Source: Bacillota bacterium
GTDB taxonomy: Bacteria > Bacillota > Clostridia > Christensenellales > Aristaeellaceae
DNA length: 64,000 nucleotides
Assembly: GCA_023459275.1 (NCBI GenBank)
Contig: JAEWVC010000110.1
Location: forward strand, 1 to 64,000
Reading direction: 5' to 3'
Position 1 is the first letter of the stretch. The number at the start of each line of letters is the position of its first letter. The notes under the pieces are model-generated. The model was not told where the DNA came from, searched no databases, and was given only the letters and a program-made list of their open reading frames with translations. A program made the position numbers and the translations under genes. Below are positions 1 through 7,837 of the stretch, in pieces.

Positions 1-288
1 ACCGGCTCTTCCGTTACAACCGGCTCTTCCGTTACAACCGGCTCTTCCGTCACAACCGGCTCTTCCGTCACAACCGGCTCTTCGGTTACAACCGGCTCTT
101 CCGTCACAACCGGCTCTTCCGTCACAACCGGCTCTTCCGTCACAACCGGCTCTTCCGTCACAACCGGCTCTTCCGTCACAACCGGTTCTTCCGTTACAAC
201 CGGTTCTTCCGTTACAACCGGTTCTTCCGTTACAACCGGTTCTTCCGTTACAACCGGTTCTTCCGTTACAACCGGTTCTTCGGTGGCT
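1..288 (-). repeat. 18-bp tandem repeat inside the surface protein gene (EEPVVT units)
   Basis: Fifteen uninterrupted 18-bp units (accggYtcttccgtYaca on the plus strand) plus one degenerate unit at 271-288, running off the left edge. Units are head to tail with no spacers and in frame on the minus strand, each coding Glu-Glu-Pro-Val-Val-Thr. Variation is almost all silent (accggc in the left block, accggt in the right block), the pattern expected from recent unit duplication with the peptide kept under selection. Confidence 0.95.
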
Positions 289-1031
289 TCAGTCCTCAGG
301 TTGACATCCAGCAACGCCAGAGGCAGGCTGCTGTCACCCTCATACAAGGCATATCCGCGGTTTTGTCCGCGCGCAACAAAAGCAGCCGCTTCCCCGTCTG
401 TGAGGGGAACCAGCTTTTCTGCTTCGATATATCCGTTTTGCACACCCTGATCCGTATCAAAGTTCACCGACAGCCTGTCCACCTTGTCGGTGGTATAGCG
501 GCTGTCTACATACACGATACTGTCTGCGACCAAGCGAGTGAGAATGACCCCATTTGATGGGCCCGTGTACACCCTGACGTTGCCTGTGGCCGTCTTCGCA
601 TAGCCCTTGGTAAAGGAAGGGATCTCTGCCAGCGTTTTTACGGCAGGCGCTTCCGTAGGAGATTCCTTCAGTTCTACCTCGGGAGTGGCTGCCGGCTCCT
701 GCGTAGCCTCCACCTCGGCGGGGGCTTCTGTCGGAACCTCTGTAGGCACGGCGATGGGTGCCTCTGTTGGCGCGGCGGCAGGCTCGGCCGTGGGCGCTTC
801 TGTAGGCGCGGCGGCCGGCTCCTCGGTGGGGGCCTCGGTTGGGGCCTCAGTGGGTGTCACAACAGGTGCCTCCGTAGGCGCCTGTGTTTCTACCACGGAC
901 GTAGCCTCCGGCGCATCTTCACCAGCCCTGGTATAGTCAGGCCTGGTAAAAATGTTGGAAGCATCAAAATCCAGCAGCATCAAAACGGTGAGGATGATGG
1001 ATATGACTCTGTGGAGCTTTTTGTTTTCCAT
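1..1031 (-). CDS. Secreted or membrane-anchored repeat protein with SH3-like segment (C-terminus cut off)
   Basis: The reading frame is open from ATG at 1031 to the left edge, so the C-terminus is missing. It starts with a short basic stretch (MENKKLHRVIS) and one hydrophobic segment, a signal peptide or single anchor. A Pro/Thr/Glu/Ala-rich linker follows (repeated PTEAP units, about residues 35-120). A globular segment at about 125-240 contains GNVRVYTGPSNG, like bacterial SH3 domains that bind the cell wall. From about residue 248 the protein is a perfect EEPVVT hexapeptide tandem. The start has AGGGG upstream and a good promoter. Function is unknown; a cell-surface spacer or wall-associated protein is my inference from composition. 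Confidence 0.75.
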   Translation of the reverse strand, partial: MENKKLHRVISIILTVLMLLDFDASNIFTRPDYTRAGEDAPEATSVVETQAPTEAPVVTPTEAPTEAPTEEPAAAPTEAPTAEPAAAPTEAPIAVPTEVPTEAPAEVEATQEPAATPEVELKESPTEAPAVKTLAEIPSFTKGYAKTATGNVRVYTGPSNGVILTRLVADSIVYVDSRYTTDKVDRLSVNFDTDQGVQNGYIEAEKLVPLTDGEAAAFVARGQNRGYALYEGDSSLPLALLDVNLRTEATEEPVVTEEPVVTEEPVVTEEPVVTEEPVVTEEPVVTEEPVVTEEPVVTEEPVVTEEPVVTEEPVVTEEPVVTEEPVVTEEPVVTEEPVVTEEP

Positions 1032-1155
1032 GATAGCACCCCTATTCTCTTTCGCTTCGCTATGGTCTGCAGTACAGACAGCATCATTGGTGTGGTTCGA
1101 ACTGTAACGCATTCCAATATATGGATGGCCACAATGATATTCTGGAGTATCTAGG

Positions 1156-1184
1156 ATTATACACGGGTATCCAAGAAAATGCAA
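1156..1184 (-). promoter_or_regulatory. Sigma-A type promoter of the repeat protein gene
   Basis: On the minus strand TTGCAT (1184-1179), a 17-base spacer and TATAAT (1161-1156), about 120 bases before the start at 1031. Confidence 0.7.
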
Positions 1185-1498
1185 GGAAATTTTTTCATCA
1201 TTTTTTTAGTTATTGATGATTTTTCTGTAATATCTTGACGAAACACTTCAAATCATCCCGAAAACGTATGCAACGGCATGCATGTGCAAAGTGCGCCATT
1301 TTTATCGATTCTTTGTTGGAATTCTGATCTTTTCGGCGCTTTTGCAAAAAGTTTGGAATGTATATTTATAAACAGCGACATCGCTGCGGATCATCCCCTC
1401 AATCCCCCTGATTTCATTTTTTTGTAACAATCCATCTACTGCTTGTAGACTTGCAAGCGGTATCGTACTATATATACCTCATATACGCCGAAGTGACA
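1185..1498. other. AT-rich intergenic stretch, nothing recognised
   Basis: Lies between the promoter of the repeat protein gene and the terminator of the ECF gene. It is clearly more AT-rich than its surroundings and holds several A/T runs. I see no coding frame with a ribosome binding site, no RNA fold and no repeat shared with other parts of the window. Confidence 0.5.
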
Positions 1499-1538
1499 CA
1501 AAAAAACCGCCGCCTTCTTTGTATGAAAAAGAGGCGGC
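1499..1538 (-). terminator. Rho-independent terminator of the ECF S component gene
   Basis: Stem GCCGCCT/AGGCGGC (1509-1515 with 1532-1538), followed on the minus strand by a T run, 20 bases after the stop of the gene at 1559. Confidence 0.8.
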
Positions 1539-1558
1539 AGTGCCATTGGGGCCTGCGG

Positions 1559-2050
1559 CTATATTTTTTTTCTCAGATGCGGCAGATACCAGCTGAACGC
1601 CATGCCCAGCACCACACCGGCGGCCCCTTGCAGGACGTTGAAAGGAACGTAGCCTATGGCTGTTCCCCATCCGAAAACAAGCGTGTCGAACAAACAGTAT
1701 CCTGCAACCATGATGCATTCCGCCAGCGTAAAGGCGAAAAAATTCTTTAGATGCTTGCCGGAGACAGCAACCTTGGCCACCAAAAGCCCCATGGCGGCTT
1801 TGATGATAAACGTAGGCACGACATAAATCGCATATCCGCCCACCAAATCCGCAAGCGCGGAGCCTACTCCCGCAATAAGGGCGGCATAATTGCCCATCAG
1901 CATGGCCGACAGGAAAATAACGCCGTCCCCCAGATGCACATACCCATTGGTCATGAGGGGAACCGGCAGCTTTGTAAGCCATGTTGCCAGCAGCACAAGG
2001 GATGCAAGCAGCCCGCTCAGCGCAAGCTGTTTGACACGTTCATCCCGCAT
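1559..2050 (-). CDS. ECF transporter S component (riboflavin-transporter S-like family)
   Basis: A 163-residue membrane protein with about five or six hydrophobic segments, the size and shape of substrate-binding S components of energy-coupling factor vitamin transporters. The segments LPVPLMTNGYVHLGDG and ADLVGGYAIYVVPTF match the conserved N-terminal and mid regions of the ECF-type riboflavin S component family (DUF1393/PF07155). The substrate cannot be read from sequence and may be another vitamin. No EcfA or EcfT gene is nearby, so it probably shares a module encoded elsewhere, as group II ECF systems do. The start ATG has GAGGAAAGGAAG upstream, and a terminator follows the gene. Confidence 0.8.
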   Translation of the reverse strand: MRDERVKQLALSGLLASLVLLATWLTKLPVPLMTNGYVHLGDGVIFLSAMLMGNYAALIAGVGSALADLVGGYAIYVVPTFIIKAAMGLLVAKVAVSGKHLKNFFAFTLAECIMVAGYCLFDTLVFGWGTAIGYVPFNVLQGAAGVVLGMAFSWYLPHLRKKI

Positions 2051-2121
2051 ACGTTCAGCTTCCTTTCCTCAATTCAAATCGCGCCTGGTTTTTTTCATAG
2101 CCGAAACGCCGCATTCCACGC

Positions 2122-2730
2122 CTAAAGACAAACGGCACCATCCATCCAAGCCTGAAGCCTTTGCGGGGGAACCACCTGCCGCAGAACCTCCATCGCCTCC
2201 GGATAATCGTTGGCCGCATCCTGAAAAGTTCCTGTTTTCAAGATGCGGAACCCGGCTTCGTGATACAGCCCGACAGCCTTATGACTCCAGGTTTGGGTAT
2301 GCAGGTAGACCGGGAAAGCGCCATCCGCTTGAAAAAACCGCATCACTTTCCCCAGCAGCGCCTTGCCAAGGCCCAGGCCCTGATATTCAGGCCGCACAGC
2401 GAACCAATGGACCATGCCTGGTTTCTGTGTTTCCAAAGACATGAACCAGGCGGTGCAGGTGCCTGCATACACGTTTCCAGGGGCCAGGATAAAGAAGCAG
2501 CGGCGGCGGGCCTGACCCTGATAAGGCAGAAAAGTCCTGGCAAAATAGGCTTCCGCCTCTGCGGGGGAATCAAACTCGCCCACCGACGCCTCAACGGCCG
2601 CCCATTCCCTTTCATCGCCCGGCGTATAGAGCCTGATCCCGTACCCCTCCGGCAGGCGGAAGGCAAAAGTGGGGGAAAAGGCGTCCGCCCGCATGAGGAT
2701 GTTTTTGTAGGGAATGGATTTATCCAGCAT
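2122..2730 (-). CDS. GNAT family N-acetyltransferase
   Basis: A 202-residue protein with the acetyl-CoA binding motif A (VRPEYQGLGLGKALLGKVM, about residues 113-131) and the following beta4-alpha4 pattern (SHKAVGLYHEAGFRI) of GCN5-related acetyltransferases. About 60 residues precede the catalytic core and the substrate is not predictable. The start ATG at 2730 follows GGAGAAGGC. It lies 43 bases after nfnB and 71 bases before the ECF gene on the same strand, so cotranscription is possible, but no functional link is evident. Confidence 0.8.
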   Translation of the reverse strand: MLDKSIPYKNILMRADAFSPTFAFRLPEGYGIRLYTPGDEREWAAVEASVGEFDSPAEAEAYFARTFLPYQGQARRRCFFILAPGNVYAGTCTAWFMSLETQKPGMVHWFAVRPEYQGLGLGKALLGKVMRFFQADGAFPVYLHTQTWSHKAVGLYHEAGFRILKTGTFQDAANDYPEAMEVLRQVVPPQRLQAWMDGAVCL

Positions 2731-2773
2731 GCCTTCTCCTTTGACGCGGCCCGGCGCCTGGCTTCACCTTTTT

Positions 2774-4165
2774 TTATTTCGACAGCGCGTCATGGATATC
2801 CTTTGCGGCTTTTTTCCCCGCGCCCATGGCCAGGATCACCGTGGCGGCCCCGGTGACGGCATCGCCGCCGGCCCATACGCCCGGGATGCTGGTACGGCCC
2901 GTTTCCTCGTCCGCGATGATGCCGCCCCATTTTTGCGTTTCAAGCCCCGGCGTGGTCTTTTTGATGAGGGGATTGGGGCTGTTGCCGATAGCCACGATCA
3001 CCGTGTCAACAGGTATTGTAAAGGCGCTGCCCGGCTTGGGCACCGGGCGGCGGCGGCCGGAAGCATCGGGCTCGCCCAATTCCATTTCCACGCAGGCCAT
3101 GGCAGTGACGCTGCCCCTTTCATCCCCCGTAATGCCCACAGGGTTTGTGAGCATGCGGAAGATGACGCCCTCCTCCTGAGCATGATGGATCTCTTCCCGC
3201 CTGGCGGGCATCTCCTTTTCGCTGCGCCGGTAGATGATGGATACCTCTCCCGCGCCCACGCGCAGGGCGCTGCGGGCGGCATCCATGGCCACGTTGCCCC
3301 CGCCGATCACCGCCACCCGGGAGCCCACCTTCACAGGCGTATCATGCTGCGGATACTCGTAGGCCTTCATCAGGTTGACGCGGGTTAAAAATTCGTTGGC
3401 GGAATAGACGCCGTTGAGGTTTTCCCCGGGGATGTTCTGAAAGTTGGGCAAACCCGCGCCGCTGCCGATGAACACCGCGGAAAAACCCTGCTCCTTGAGC
3501 AGCTCCTCCACCGTATCGGTACGGCCCACCACCCGGTTGGTTTCGATCTTTACGCCCAGTTCCACAATTTGATCGATCTCTTTTTGAACCAGCGCCTTGG
3601 GCAGGCGGAACTCCGGGATGCCATACTTCAATACGCCGCCGGGCGTATGCAGCGCCTCAAAAACGGTGACCTCGTAGCCCAGTTGGGCCAGGTCCCCGGC
3701 GCAGGTGAGGCTGGCGGGGCCGGAGCCGATCACCGCCACCTTTTTGCCGTTCTTTTCGGCGGGCTTTTGATGGGTCAGCCCATGGGCCATGGCCCAGTCG
3801 GCGGCGAACCGTTCCAGCCGGCCGATGGCCACCGGCTCGCCCTTGATGCCCCGGACGCACTTCTCCTCGCATTGCGTTTCCTGGGGGCATACCCGGCCGC
3901 AGATGGCCGGCAGCGCGTTGGTCATGCGGATGGTCTCATAGGCAGCCTGAAAATCCCCTTTTTGAATATGGGCGATAAATTCAGGAATATAGACATTCAC
4001 CGGGCAGCCGGCAACGCAGGGTTTATTCTTGCAATGAAGGCAGCGCTTCGCCTCGTCGATGGCCATTTCCTCGGTGTAGCCCAGGGCCACCTCCTGAAAA
4101 TTCTTTGCCCGGATCTCCGGCTGCTGCTCCGGCATGGGGTTTTTCGTATTGCGCATGTTGGGCAT
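2774..4165 (-). CDS. nfnB: NfnB / GltA-like NADPH-dependent oxidoreductase subunit
   Basis: Large subunit of NADH-dependent reduced-ferredoxin:NADP+ oxidoreductase (flavin-based electron bifurcation), or the closely related glutamate synthase small subunit. The N-terminal ferredoxin-like part has CLHCKNKPCVAGCPV and a second Cys cluster (CGRVCPQETQCEEKC). An FAD-binding GSGPASL motif follows, then a second dinucleotide fold (GGGNVAMDAARSA). The start is ATG at 4165, sharing one base with the nfnA stop (TGATG) behind AGGAGGGGAA; a longer frame to 4192 is less likely. Pairing with nfnA in the order A-B favours NfnAB over glutamate synthase. No large GltB subunit is present here. Confidence 0.88.
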   Translation of the reverse strand: MPNMRNTKNPMPEQQPEIRAKNFQEVALGYTEEMAIDEAKRCLHCKNKPCVAGCPVNVYIPEFIAHIQKGDFQAAYETIRMTNALPAICGRVCPQETQCEEKCVRGIKGEPVAIGRLERFAADWAMAHGLTHQKPAEKNGKKVAVIGSGPASLTCAGDLAQLGYEVTVFEALHTPGGVLKYGIPEFRLPKALVQKEIDQIVELGVKIETNRVVGRTDTVEELLKEQGFSAVFIGSGAGLPNFQNIPGENLNGVYSANEFLTRVNLMKAYEYPQHDTPVKVGSRVAVIGGGNVAMDAARSALRVGAGEVSIIYRRSEKEMPARREEIHHAQEEGVIFRMLTNPVGITGDERGSVTAMACVEMELGEPDASGRRRPVPKPGSAFTIPVDTVIVAIGNSPNPLIKKTTPGLETQKWGGIIADEETGRTSIPGVWAGGDAVTGAATVILAMGAGKKAAKDIHDALSK

Positions 4166-4992
4166 CAGCGTTCCCCTCCTGTCAGGCGGCAAAAGTGCTG
4201 TTCGTCCTCCCGGTACATCCGGGAGCGGGCCATGGCCTGGTCAAAATCCACCAGATGGCCGTCAAAATCGGGGCCGTCCACGCAGGCGAACTTTGTTTCA
4301 CCGCCTACCGTAATCCGGCAGCCGCCGCACATGCCCGTGCCGTCGATCATGATGGGGTTCATGCTCACGATGGTCTTGATGCCATAAGGCCGGGTCAGCT
4401 CGCTGACCGCCTTCATCATGGGCAGCGGCCCGATGGCCACCACGGCATCGTATTTCTCTCCCGCCTCGATCCGTTCCTTAAGCGCGGCGGTAACAAAACC
4501 CTTGTGGCCGTTGGAGCCGTCGTCCGTCATCAAAAACAGGTTTTCGCAAGAGGCCCGCATTTCCTCTTCCAATATAATCAGGGATTCGGTGCGGAAGCCC
4601 ATGATGCCGTCTACCTTGGCCCCCAGGTCATGGAGCGCCTTGGCCTGGGGGAAGGCGATGGCCACACCCAGCCCGCCGCCCACCACGGCCGCCCTTTTGA
4701 TGCCCTCAAAATGGGAAGGTTCGCCCAGCGGGCCCACAAAGTCCTGGATAAAGCCGCCCTCCGGCTGCTGGTCCAAAAGATTGGTCGAAAAACCCACCTT
4801 TTGAAAGATGATGGTCACGGTGCCCTTTTCCCGGTCGTACCCGGCGATGGTCAGCGGAATCCGTTCTCCCTTTTCGTCCACCCGGAAGATGATAAACTGC
4901 CCGGGCTGGGCTTTCCTGGCCACATGGGGTGCCAGGATCTCCATCAGCGTAACGGTGTCGTTCAGTCTGCGTTTCTTGACGATTTGGTACAA
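4165..4992 (-). CDS. nfnA: NfnA: FAD/NAD(H)-binding and [2Fe-2S] subunit
   Basis: A 275-residue ferredoxin-NADP reductase-like protein (dihydroorotate dehydrogenase electron transfer subunit superfamily). It has an FAD-binding barrel with RIPLTIAGYD, an NAD-binding domain beginning AAVVGGGLGVA, and a C-terminal cluster region DGTGMCGGCRITVGG...FACVDGPDFDGH carrying three of the cysteines that hold a [2Fe-2S] centre. With NfnB it would reversibly couple ferredoxin and NADH oxidation to NADPH formation in an anaerobe. The start is TTG at 4992 with GGGAGGG upstream; I see no in-frame ATG that fits. It is translationally coupled to nfnB by a TGATG overlap. Confidence 0.88.
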   Translation of the reverse strand: MYQIVKKRRLNDTVTLMEILAPHVARKAQPGQFIIFRVDEKGERIPLTIAGYDREKGTVTIIFQKVGFSTNLLDQQPEGGFIQDFVGPLGEPSHFEGIKRAAVVGGGLGVAIAFPQAKALHDLGAKVDGIMGFRTESLIILEEEMRASCENLFLMTDDGSNGHKGFVTAALKERIEAGEKYDAVVAIGPLPMMKAVSELTRPYGIKTIVSMNPIMIDGTGMCGGCRITVGGETKFACVDGPDFDGHLVDFDQAMARSRMYREDEQHFCRLTGGER

Positions 4993-5028
4993 CGTGCATT
5001 CCCTCCCCGATAAATATATGGAAAAAAC

Positions 5029-5757
5029 CTATCTGATATTTTCCAGCGGCGGCACCCGGTCGCCGTTGATCACGGGTTCTCCCTCAAACACCGGGGCGGC
5101 CCAGCGGGCGGCGTTTTTGATCACCTGCTGGATCAGGGGCATATGATAGATGGGAAACGTCTCATGGCCCGGCTGGAAATAAAAGATGCGCCCGTACCCG
5201 CGCTCAAAGCAGCAGCCGCTCCTGAACACCTCCCCGGTTTGAAACCAGCTTAAAAACACCAGCTCCTGGGGAGCGGGGATATCGAACCGCTCCCCATACA
5301 TTTCCTCATGGGGGATCTCAAAGTAAGGCGGCAGCCCCCGGGTAATGGGATGCTGGGGCGCCAGCACAAACAGCCGCTCCTTTTCCGCTTCCTCATGCCA
5401 GCGCAAGCTGCACCCCGTGCCCATCAGCCTGCGGAAGGGCTTGGACATGTGGCCGGAGTGGAGCACGATGAGCCCCATCCCCCGCAATACCCGGCCGCAT
5501 ACCCGCTGCGCCACCTCGTCGCTGACCTGCTCGTGCCTGGCGTGCCCCCACCAGATCAATACATCCGTCTCGTTAAGCACCGCTTCGGTAAGTCCGTGCT
5601 CCGGCTCCTCCAGGGTGGCGGTGCGCACCGTAAAATCCTTCTCCCCGGATAAAAAGCCCGCGATGGCGCCATGGATGCCCATGGGATAGATCTGCGCTAC
5701 GGATTCCTTTGTTTTCTCATGATAGAACTCGTTCCATACCGTGATCCTGACCGCCAT
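5029..5757 (-). CDS. ThuA domain protein (trehalose-utilization-like)
   Basis: A 242-residue protein of the ThuA family, which has a class I glutamine-amidotransferase-like fold. Visible family segments are TDVLIWWGHARHEQVSD, the LIVLHSGHMSKPFRRLMG stretch where the fold places its nucleophile elbow, and the C-terminal GRIFYFQPGHETFP. The family is tied to disaccharide metabolism in rhizobia, but its reaction is not established. The ATG at 5757 has GAGGACGT upstream. The gene lies 36 bases before nfnA on the same strand and may be the first gene of that operon. Confidence 0.8.
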   Translation of the reverse strand: MAVRITVWNEFYHEKTKESVAQIYPMGIHGAIAGFLSGEKDFTVRTATLEEPEHGLTEAVLNETDVLIWWGHARHEQVSDEVAQRVCGRVLRGMGLIVLHSGHMSKPFRRLMGTGCSLRWHEEAEKERLFVLAPQHPITRGLPPYFEIPHEEMYGERFDIPAPQELVFLSWFQTGEVFRSGCCFERGYGRIFYFQPGHETFPIYHMPLIQQVIKNAARWAAPVFEGEPVINGDRVPPLENIR

Positions 5758-5820
5758 ACGTCCTCATCCTTCCAGGCCGCGCCATGCGTCCGACAAAAAA
5801 ATAACATTTCTTCAACTGGT

Positions 5821-5848
5821 ATGATACCGCGTTTTTTCCCTTTTGCAA
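5821..5848 (-). promoter_or_regulatory. Promoter for the thuA-nfnA-nfnB direction
   Basis: Minus-strand TTGCAA (5848-5843), 16-base spacer, TATCAT (5826-5821). It stands back to back with the ATP synthase promoter. Confidence 0.5.
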
Positions 5849-5869
5849 GCCCTTTTGCTGAAAAGGCCA

Positions 5870-5898
5870 TTGCATGGAAGGAAAAGGCTTGCTATAAT
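5870..5898 (+). promoter_or_regulatory. Promoter of the ATP synthase operon
   Basis: TTGCAT (5870-5875), a 17-base spacer and a perfect TATAAT (5893-5898). It leaves a leader of about 150 bases before the first gene at 6054. Confidence 0.75.
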
Positions 5899-6053
5899 CA
5901 AAATAATGGAGGTTTGATGCCGCAAACCTTCTGTTTTTTCAAGACCGCCGGTCAGGCGCCCTGTTTTTCATAAAGCCCCGGAAACCTGTGGAGAATAAAA
6001 GGCGCTCCTTTACGGTTTTGACAGCGGCGGACACGGGAATCGGAGGGTGCAAA

Positions 6054-6311
6054 ATGGCTCTGGAATTGCTCTTGGGTGCCGCAGGCGGCGTCCTCTTTGG
6101 ATGGCTCCAATGCCGGTTCCTGGCCTACATCATCGGGTTTCAGGGAAAACCCCGCTTGTTTTTGATCCCTGTCAAGCTGGTTTTATGGATCGGGGCCATG
6201 GCGCTGCTGGCCTTGTGGTCCGTCGCCGCGCTTTTGAGCTTTGTGGCGGGCGCGACGGCTGCCATGCTGGGAACGGGCCTGCATATCTACCGGCGCACGA
6301 AGGAGGTGTAG
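6054..6311 (+). CDS. Small membrane protein at the head of the ATP synthase operon (AtpI-position)
   Basis: An 85-residue protein with two or three hydrophobic segments, in the place normally taken by AtpI, the F0 assembly factor for the c-ring. The sequence is not clearly AtpI-like: a glycine-rich first helix (LLLGAAGGVLFGW) and a second pair of helices end in a basic tail (YRRTKEV). The ATG at 6054 follows GGAGGG at good spacing; an in-frame upstream ATG at 5988 lacks such a site. The stop is four bases before atpB. An AtpI-like or Mg-transport role is inferred from position only. Confidence 0.6.
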   Translation: MALELLLGAAGGVLFGWLQCRFLAYIIGFQGKPRLFLIPVKLVLWIGAMALLALWSVAALLSFVAGATAAMLGTGLHIYRRTKEV

Positions 6312-6314
6312 AAG

Positions 6315-6998
6315 TTGAACCTGAAAGTCAGCCTGTATCCGGAGCCGTTCGAACTGTTCGGGATCAACGTGGGCCTCTCGGTGATCATCGCCTGGGCGGT
6401 GATCGGCATTCTGCTGCTGCTGCTGCTTTTGAACCGTTTTCTGGTGATCCCCAAATTCAAAAAATCTCCCATGGGCCTTCAAAACCTGGAGGAGATGGCC
6501 ATGGAAGGGGTGTACAAGTTCACCAAAGGAAAGGTGGGGCAGCACGCGGCCGATTTTGTGGCCCCGGTGGCGTTGACCTTTATCTGCTATGTGTTCTTCA
6601 CCACGGTGGTGGAACTGTTCGGTTTCCCCCCTGCCACGGAAGACCTGAACTGCACCATCTCCCTGGGGCTCTTCTCCTTTGTCATGGTGAACATCATCGC
6701 CTTTAAATACGCGGGCTTCAAGGGCCGGCTGAAAAATCTGGCCAGCCCCGTGGCCGTGGTGGCGCCCATCCGCCTGATGACAGACTGCATCAACCCTTTT
6801 TCCATGGGCATCCGGCTCTTTGCCAACGTGCTGGTGGGCGGCGTGATCATGCAGCTTATCTATGGGCTGGTTCCCGTGATCCTGCCGGCGGCGGTGGCGT
6901 CATATTTCAGCTTTCTCCACGTGGGCATCCAGACGTTTGTTTTCAGCCTGCTCTTTTTGATCTATGTCAGCGAGGCGGTCGGGGAACCGGCCGAATAA
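6315..6998 (+). CDS. atpB: ATP synthase F0 subunit a
   Basis: A 227-residue integral membrane protein forming the ion half-channels of F0. The essential arginine is in the helix segment MGIRLFANVLVGG (Arg167), and the C-terminal helix ends with LIYVSEAVGE as in the family. The start is TTG at 6315 behind AGGAGG. Length and helix pattern are normal for subunit a. It is followed 43 bases later by atpE. Confidence 0.95.
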   Translation: MNLKVSLYPEPFELFGINVGLSVIIAWAVIGILLLLLLLNRFLVIPKFKKSPMGLQNLEEMAMEGVYKFTKGKVGQHAADFVAPVALTFICYVFFTTVVELFGFPPATEDLNCTISLGLFSFVMVNIIAFKYAGFKGRLKNLASPVAVVAPIRLMTDCINPFSMGIRLFANVLVGGVIMQLIYGLVPVILPAAVASYFSFLHVGIQTFVFSLLFLIYVSEAVGEPAE

Positions 6999-7041
6999 AC
7001 CTGTTTTTCAGGAACTTACCACAAAAAAGGAGGATATACAC

Positions 7042-7287
7042 ATGACCACCCTGGGACTTATCGCTATTGGGGCCGGGATCGCGGCTTTGTGCGGAGGCGG
7101 CGCGGCCATCGGCATGGGCATCGCCACCGGCAAAGCATCGGAGGCCATCGCCCGCCAGCCGGAGGCGTTCGGCAAGATCAACTCCTCCCTGCTTTTCGGC
7201 CTGATCCTGATGGAGACCTGCGCCATCTATGCGCTGCTGGTGGCGTTTTTGCTGATCTTTATCCTGGGCGCCAAGGTCACCCCTTGA
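7042..7287 (+). CDS. atpE: ATP synthase F0 subunit c
   Basis: An 81-residue hairpin of two membrane helices joined by the polar loop ARQPEAFGK, the rotor ring subunit. The ion-carrying carboxylate is Glu58 in LMETCAIYAL. Sodium-type c-rings also use a Gln in helix 1; here that position is Met25 (GMGIATGKA), while Thr59 and Tyr63 are kept. Proton coupling therefore looks more likely than sodium coupling, but this is inference. The ATG at 7042 has AAGGAGG upstream. The frame extends in-phase upstream to 6964, but that would overlap atpB. Confidence 0.95.
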   Translation: MTTLGLIAIGAGIAALCGGGAAIGMGIATGKASEAIARQPEAFGKINSSLLFGLILMETCAIYALLVAFLLIFILGAKVTP

Positions 7288-7350
7288 GCCCCCAGCCGGG
7301 CCAAAAGCCAAGTATGTTTTCATTGCCGCCCATGAAACGGAGGGATTTGG

Positions 7351-7833
7351 GTGGAAGGTCTGTTTAACCCTGTTACGATCCTTTTGCATATCGTCAATGC
7401 CGTTATCCTTTTATGGGCATTGAATCATTTCCTGTACAAGCCTGTCCGCAAATATACCACGGCCCGGGCGGAGGCTATCCAGGCCCAGTTGACGCACGCC
7501 GAAGAAACCGAACAGAAGGCGCAGGAGCTGGAAAACACCTCCCGGCAAAAGATGCGGGATGCCGAAAAAGAGGCCCAGGCCATCGTTGCCGAAAGCGCCC
7601 AGCAGGCCCATGAACAGGCCAAGCAGATCCTGAACACCGCGAAGAAGGAAACGGAGGATCTGGCGGCACAAGCCAAGCTGGATGTGGAAACCATGATGAA
7701 CAGCGCCCATCAGACCATGGCGGACGAGGCGGCCGCATTGGCGGTGGAGATCGCTTCGAAAATGCTTTCCCGCGAGGTGAAGCTCTCGGACCATCAGCAG
7801 CTCGTGGACGAATTTGTGAAGAAGGTGGGCTGA
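7351..7833 (+). CDS. atpF: ATP synthase F0 subunit b
   Basis: A 160-residue peripheral stalk subunit. One N-terminal membrane helix (VTILLHIVNAVILLWALNHF) is followed by a long charged coiled coil rich in Glu, Gln, Lys and Ala, ending in the usual EIASKMLSREV and DEFVKKVG. The start is GTG at 7351 with GGAGGG six bases upstream. Length is normal, and no delta domain is fused to its end, unlike the b-delta fusions of mycobacteria. The next gene begins four bases after the stop. Confidence 0.93.
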   Translation: MEGLFNPVTILLHIVNAVILLWALNHFLYKPVRKYTTARAEAIQAQLTHAEETEQKAQELENTSRQKMRDAEKEAQAIVAESAQQAHEQAKQILNTAKKETEDLAAQAKLDVETMMNSAHQTMADEAAALAVEIASKMLSREVKLSDHQQLVDEFVKKVG

Positions 7834-7837
7834 GGTC

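Noticed and set aside
1..288. Regular 18-bp repeats could be a CRISPR array
   Set aside because: Units are contiguous without spacers and code an in-frame hexapeptide in a larger protein gene.
607..936. Plus-strand Gly/Ala/Ser-rich frame of 109 codons
   Set aside because: It is the complement of the Pro/Thr/Glu-rich linker of the minus-strand gene, with no ribosome binding site.
2774..4165. Glutamate synthase small subunit in place of NfnB
   Set aside because: The family overlaps, but the gene is coupled to an NfnA-type flavoprotein and there is no large GltB subunit; NfnAB fits better, though not proven.
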